Shown piece after piece: positions 60,801-64,000 of a DNA stretch of 64,000 nt. The notes beneath the pieces were generated by a model. It worked only from the letters and a program-made list of their open reading frames with translations, was not told the DNA's origin and did not search any database. Both the position numbers and the translations under genes were made by a program. Each line of letters opens with the position of its first letter. Within the stretch, counting starts at the first letter, position 1. Origin of the DNA: Liolophura sinensis (Eukaryota; Mollusca; Polyplacophora; Chitonida; Chitonidae); the NCBI RefSeq assembly GCF_032854445.1, contig NC_088295.1:29444470-29508469 (forward strand). Direction: 5' to 3'.

Positions 60801-62250
60801 GCAGTCGTCTGCATTTATGTAGATTTTATGAATTGGACATACTTTGATGGAAAGAAAAGGAGCCTCTTATCGTGTGCTAATCAAAGGTTATCACGCCTTA
60901 CTTTCCGCCCCGAACTCAGTGATTTACTTTCCAGATTTCCTTCAAATCCGCCGGAGTCAAGAAGAAAAAAACACACACTTGGTTGAATTCCCGATTCACA
61001 GATTAGGCTTGAGTATAAGGTTGAGTTGCAAATAGCTCTGGATCCACGTTTTCCCTCTCTCTGTCTCTCTTTCCCTATGATCTGTCAGTACTATAGGAGA
61101 ACCATATGGATCCGGAAACCCAGATAAGAGAAGATAATACGAAGAAATCTGCTCCTCATTTGTAACAGGACACTTATATTTTCATCAAGTTCAAAATTAA
61201 GGTGAACATACAGCGTTAAGTAAGACATTACCCGGCAAGGCCTGACTATATATACTCGAATGACACTCGTCATTGGAAATGCCACTTATATGTACAGAGC
61301 AGAAAGAGAGAGAGAGTGTACAACGATGGCAAGCTGAACAGTTAGAATCGACTTCCCATCTAAATTCCGGAGGTGCTAGAAGATCCGGAGATTGTATAAC
61401 GGTGCACGACAGTGAGATAACAGTGCGGAAATGTAGAAAGCATGGAAAAGTCGTCAGGGTCGATGGCTAAATAAGATGACGTGAGTCTCATTAGGTAATT
61501 AATTAGTTCTGCCTAACTGAATGTTGTTGGGAACGTCTGTGAAACTGTTTAAGGGAAAGTAGGCAAGCTCTTGATTGACGGCTGTGCAGAGAAAAAGGCT
61601 GGAAGTGGCAAGCGAGCAGCCTAAGAGAAGTCAGCCCTATCACAATCGCGTTGTTTTGAGAGAAAATGACTGTAATTGGATGGGGGATAGAATGACTTAT
61701 CAGTTCGGAAATGTCCCGCACTAACGCTTGACACGTGGGCCCCCATAGGTACATAGTTAAGCTACTTTAAATTTGCGGTTTCTAGACACTTCGCTAATTT
61801 AACACTTTAGACTTATACAGCCACAGCGCCCAAATATATACTGCGATAAATCGAAACAAGACAGAAAATGGAAGAGACAAAAGAGGTTCTTTTATTCCAA
61901 TCTTACCTGTGTATTAATGTATATATGGCCAACAGACATATGGTCAGATATGTAAATGTAACAGAAGGCCTCCAATCCTGAGGTGATTTTGACCTATATG
62001 AACTAATGTGGGCTTCTGGTCAACAAAGATATGTATAGATATTTATTTGTTTGATTAAATTTTTGTTTAAACGGTAGTCAGAAATATTAACTTCCTGTTC
62101 CGGACAAACCTCGTGACATAAGACCGCATTCTGTCCAGCGTAAGTGGATTCCAATACGCATGCTCATCAACCAAGTCAGAGATCTCTTTGAGGGCCCCTA
62201 TAGAATATTTTGGAATGTACATTTACTTACTTTTTTCTAATTACATTTAG
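60801..62250. other. Non-coding DNA between MyoD and a plus-strand candidate exon
   Basis: No exon I can support. 62038-62095 carries a minus-strand SINE-A tail-like stretch. Confidence 0.4.
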
Positions 62251-62455
62251 ACTATGACCAAGAATTCTATGATGAAATGGCTCACATATCTAAAGATTCA
62301 ATTAAGGGGATAGTGCAACGACTGGTTGACCCGTATCAGTATAATCGCTTGGTTGAGGCAGTTTGGTTATCTTCAGTAAATCCTCTCAGTGAAGCAGAAC
62401 TAGATAAAAGAGCGGTGGAAATCCGACATGCAACAAGGAGGCCCATGACATGTAC
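62251..62455 (+). CDS. Candidate exon of an unidentified plus-strand gene
   Basis: After an ACATTTAG acceptor, two bases of a split codon precede a 67-codon stretch reading YDQEFYDEMAHISKDSIKGI, then VQRLVDPYQYNRLVEAVWLS, and ending in ...RHATRRPMT. It looks strongly coding. The frame then runs into the 3' end of an SINE-B copy; a possible GTACGT donor lies at 62451. It is oriented head-to-head with MyoD, about 2.7 kb away. Product unrecognised. Confidence 0.4.
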
Positions 62456-62540
62456 GTGCACTCTCAGGGCTCCTTGGTGGTCATATGACTGAAAAATTGT
62501 TAAGTACGACGTTAAACCCTAAGCACTCACTCACTAACTC
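62456..62540 (+). mobile_element. SINE-B 3' end
   Basis: TCATATGACTGAAAAATTGT, TAAGTACGACGTTAAACCCT, AAGCACTCACTCACT. Its 5' edge merges with the candidate exon at 62251. Confidence 0.65.
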
Positions 62541-63515
62541 TAAATATTTAAGCGATCATTTATTCAAGAATATTAATACACGAATAGTTTGTTAAACATT
62601 TGATCAGGCTACAGCCGTCAGATATAAGAGATATATTCTCTGTTTGAGTTTTAAGTACAAATCAGAGAAATAAATAAAGAAATCCTTATAATATTTTGTG
62701 AGATTGTGCAAAGCGGATACATTTGATGTATCACAGCTTTTCGAGTGGAAATGGCGAACCTTTAGTCAAGGCGAAACAAGGCCAAACAACAACCAACCCA
62801 GTTACCAGAGGAAAAGGCTAATAAACACTTATCATCAGACAGATTACTGAACTTTGAACTGTTGTGAAAATAACTTCATTCATTTTTATAAATCTTATAT
62901 GTGATAAAATGGTTTTAAATTGTTGAATGCCGAGAAAGCTTTACGTACGAGAGTCGATGACGTCACAGGTTTTTTCCCACCTTTATACTGAGAGACAAAA
63001 CTGTTTATATCGTACATTACGAATTGTGCACAAATACATTCAATACGCCATTTTACAATGAATGCATGGTTTATACAAAAAAGGAAAAGCTTTCGGCTTC
63101 TTTGCCATCAAAAACAATGATTATGGTTTATAAAGCCCAGGTTAGAATTCAAATATTTTAATGAATTTTAACCATGTTTTACCGTTTTAAACATTAAGTG
63201 CAGGTTGTTTTGATATTTGGTGTTCCGTTGTGTTCGATGATGACGCTTTAAATGGAATGAAAAACAGTAGATGTCACAAATAAATATTATTTCATATTTT
63301 TGTTTATCCTTGCAGGAGTTTCACACACAAAATATCGTAATCATATATAGAAGAAATACAATTCAACAAAAAGCACATAACTTGATGGAGATAGTGACGG
63401 TATATTGGGGGGGGAGTGCTGTTGAACAGAAAACGGTTTTAGCTTTATATTGTAATTAATATGAATATCTAATTCATCTTAATATTTTGTGCAACAATTA
63501 AAACAAAGACAGATA

Positions 63516-63569
<54 letters not shown>

Positions 63570-64000
63570 TTGTCCATATAGATGATTTTCATGGAAGAGA
63601 ATGAAATGGGAAAAAAGACACATATATAATATAAATCAACTCAATATGATGATGCTTGTCAAAATGACTTTATCAGCGGCAATGGCATGTAAATAATAAG
63701 TTACTGTTTTGAAAACGGCAACGTTTTAATAAGATAAATACAAGCATTCCTTTCGATCGCCTTATTATGGCTGGTCTGTAAGCCAGCACTTTAAAGCCAA
63801 TCAAAATGCCTCAGTTTCAAATCTTTCTCGGATACCTTTATTATTCTCACGATTTCCTATGGCTAAGTATGAGGACCAAGAAGATTTCCTTGGATTTGGC
63901 ACTTCGACAATATCTCGGGGACTAACACCCTGTCCAGTCGATCTTCTTCGTTTGACCACATACATTTGCTTATCTTACTACATACATCTGCTTGACGTTG
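62541..64000. other. Non-coding DNA with a (TA)n run
   Basis: (TA)n at 63517-63566. A TTATCCTTGCAG-type acceptor before 63316 opens a short frame I cannot support. An open plus-strand frame from about 63868 runs off the window edge without a recognisable product. Confidence 0.4.

Overview
This is animal nuclear DNA. It is AT-rich and mostly non-coding, with spliced genes bounded by GT...AG introns, microsatellites, several satellite arrays and many tRNA-derived SINEs. The SINE tails (a unit ending in copies of AAATAAAT, and a unit ending in CACTCACTCACT) are of a kind I associate with molluscs. A marine lophotrochozoan, probably a bivalve or gastropod, is my best guess, but nothing here fixes the species.

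Two complete protein-coding genes can be assembled by splicing, both on the minus strand. Rapsyn (RAPSN-type, 43 kDa receptor-associated protein of the synapse) has six coding exons between 23357 and 11714. They join to 412 codons: a G2 myristoylation start, TPR repeats and a C-terminal RING-H2 finger. About 23 kb upstream lies a single MyoD-family myogenic regulatory factor with three coding exons between 59598 and 46446 (370 codons): a Cys-rich block, a myogenic bHLH and a C-terminal helix-III motif. One encodes a muscle-determining transcription factor and the other a postsynaptic scaffold made by muscle, so their linkage in the same orientation is the main biological observation.

Layout: 1-450 satellite; 450-11 kb non-coding with SINEs and short repeats; 11.7-23.4 kb rapsyn, with two minisatellites in its introns; 24.9-26.5 kb a large satellite built on a 12-base unit; 26.5-40 kb SINEs, MITE-like elements and a decayed RING/TRIM fragment; 40.3-41 kb a 22-base minisatellite; 41-46.4 kb non-coding; 46.4-59.6 kb MyoD with a 9.8 kb first intron; 59.6-64 kb the MyoD upstream region and a plausible exon of another, plus-strand gene.

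Several exon-like segments on the plus strand (45270-45437, 46000-46102, 47308-47462, 50488-50526, 50656-50721) lie antisense to, or just past, the MyoD gene. They are coding-like but I could not join or identify them. They may mark a nested or overlapping gene and are the most interesting unexplained signal here. All gene identities come from reading motifs and comparing them with remembered family features; no database search was run.
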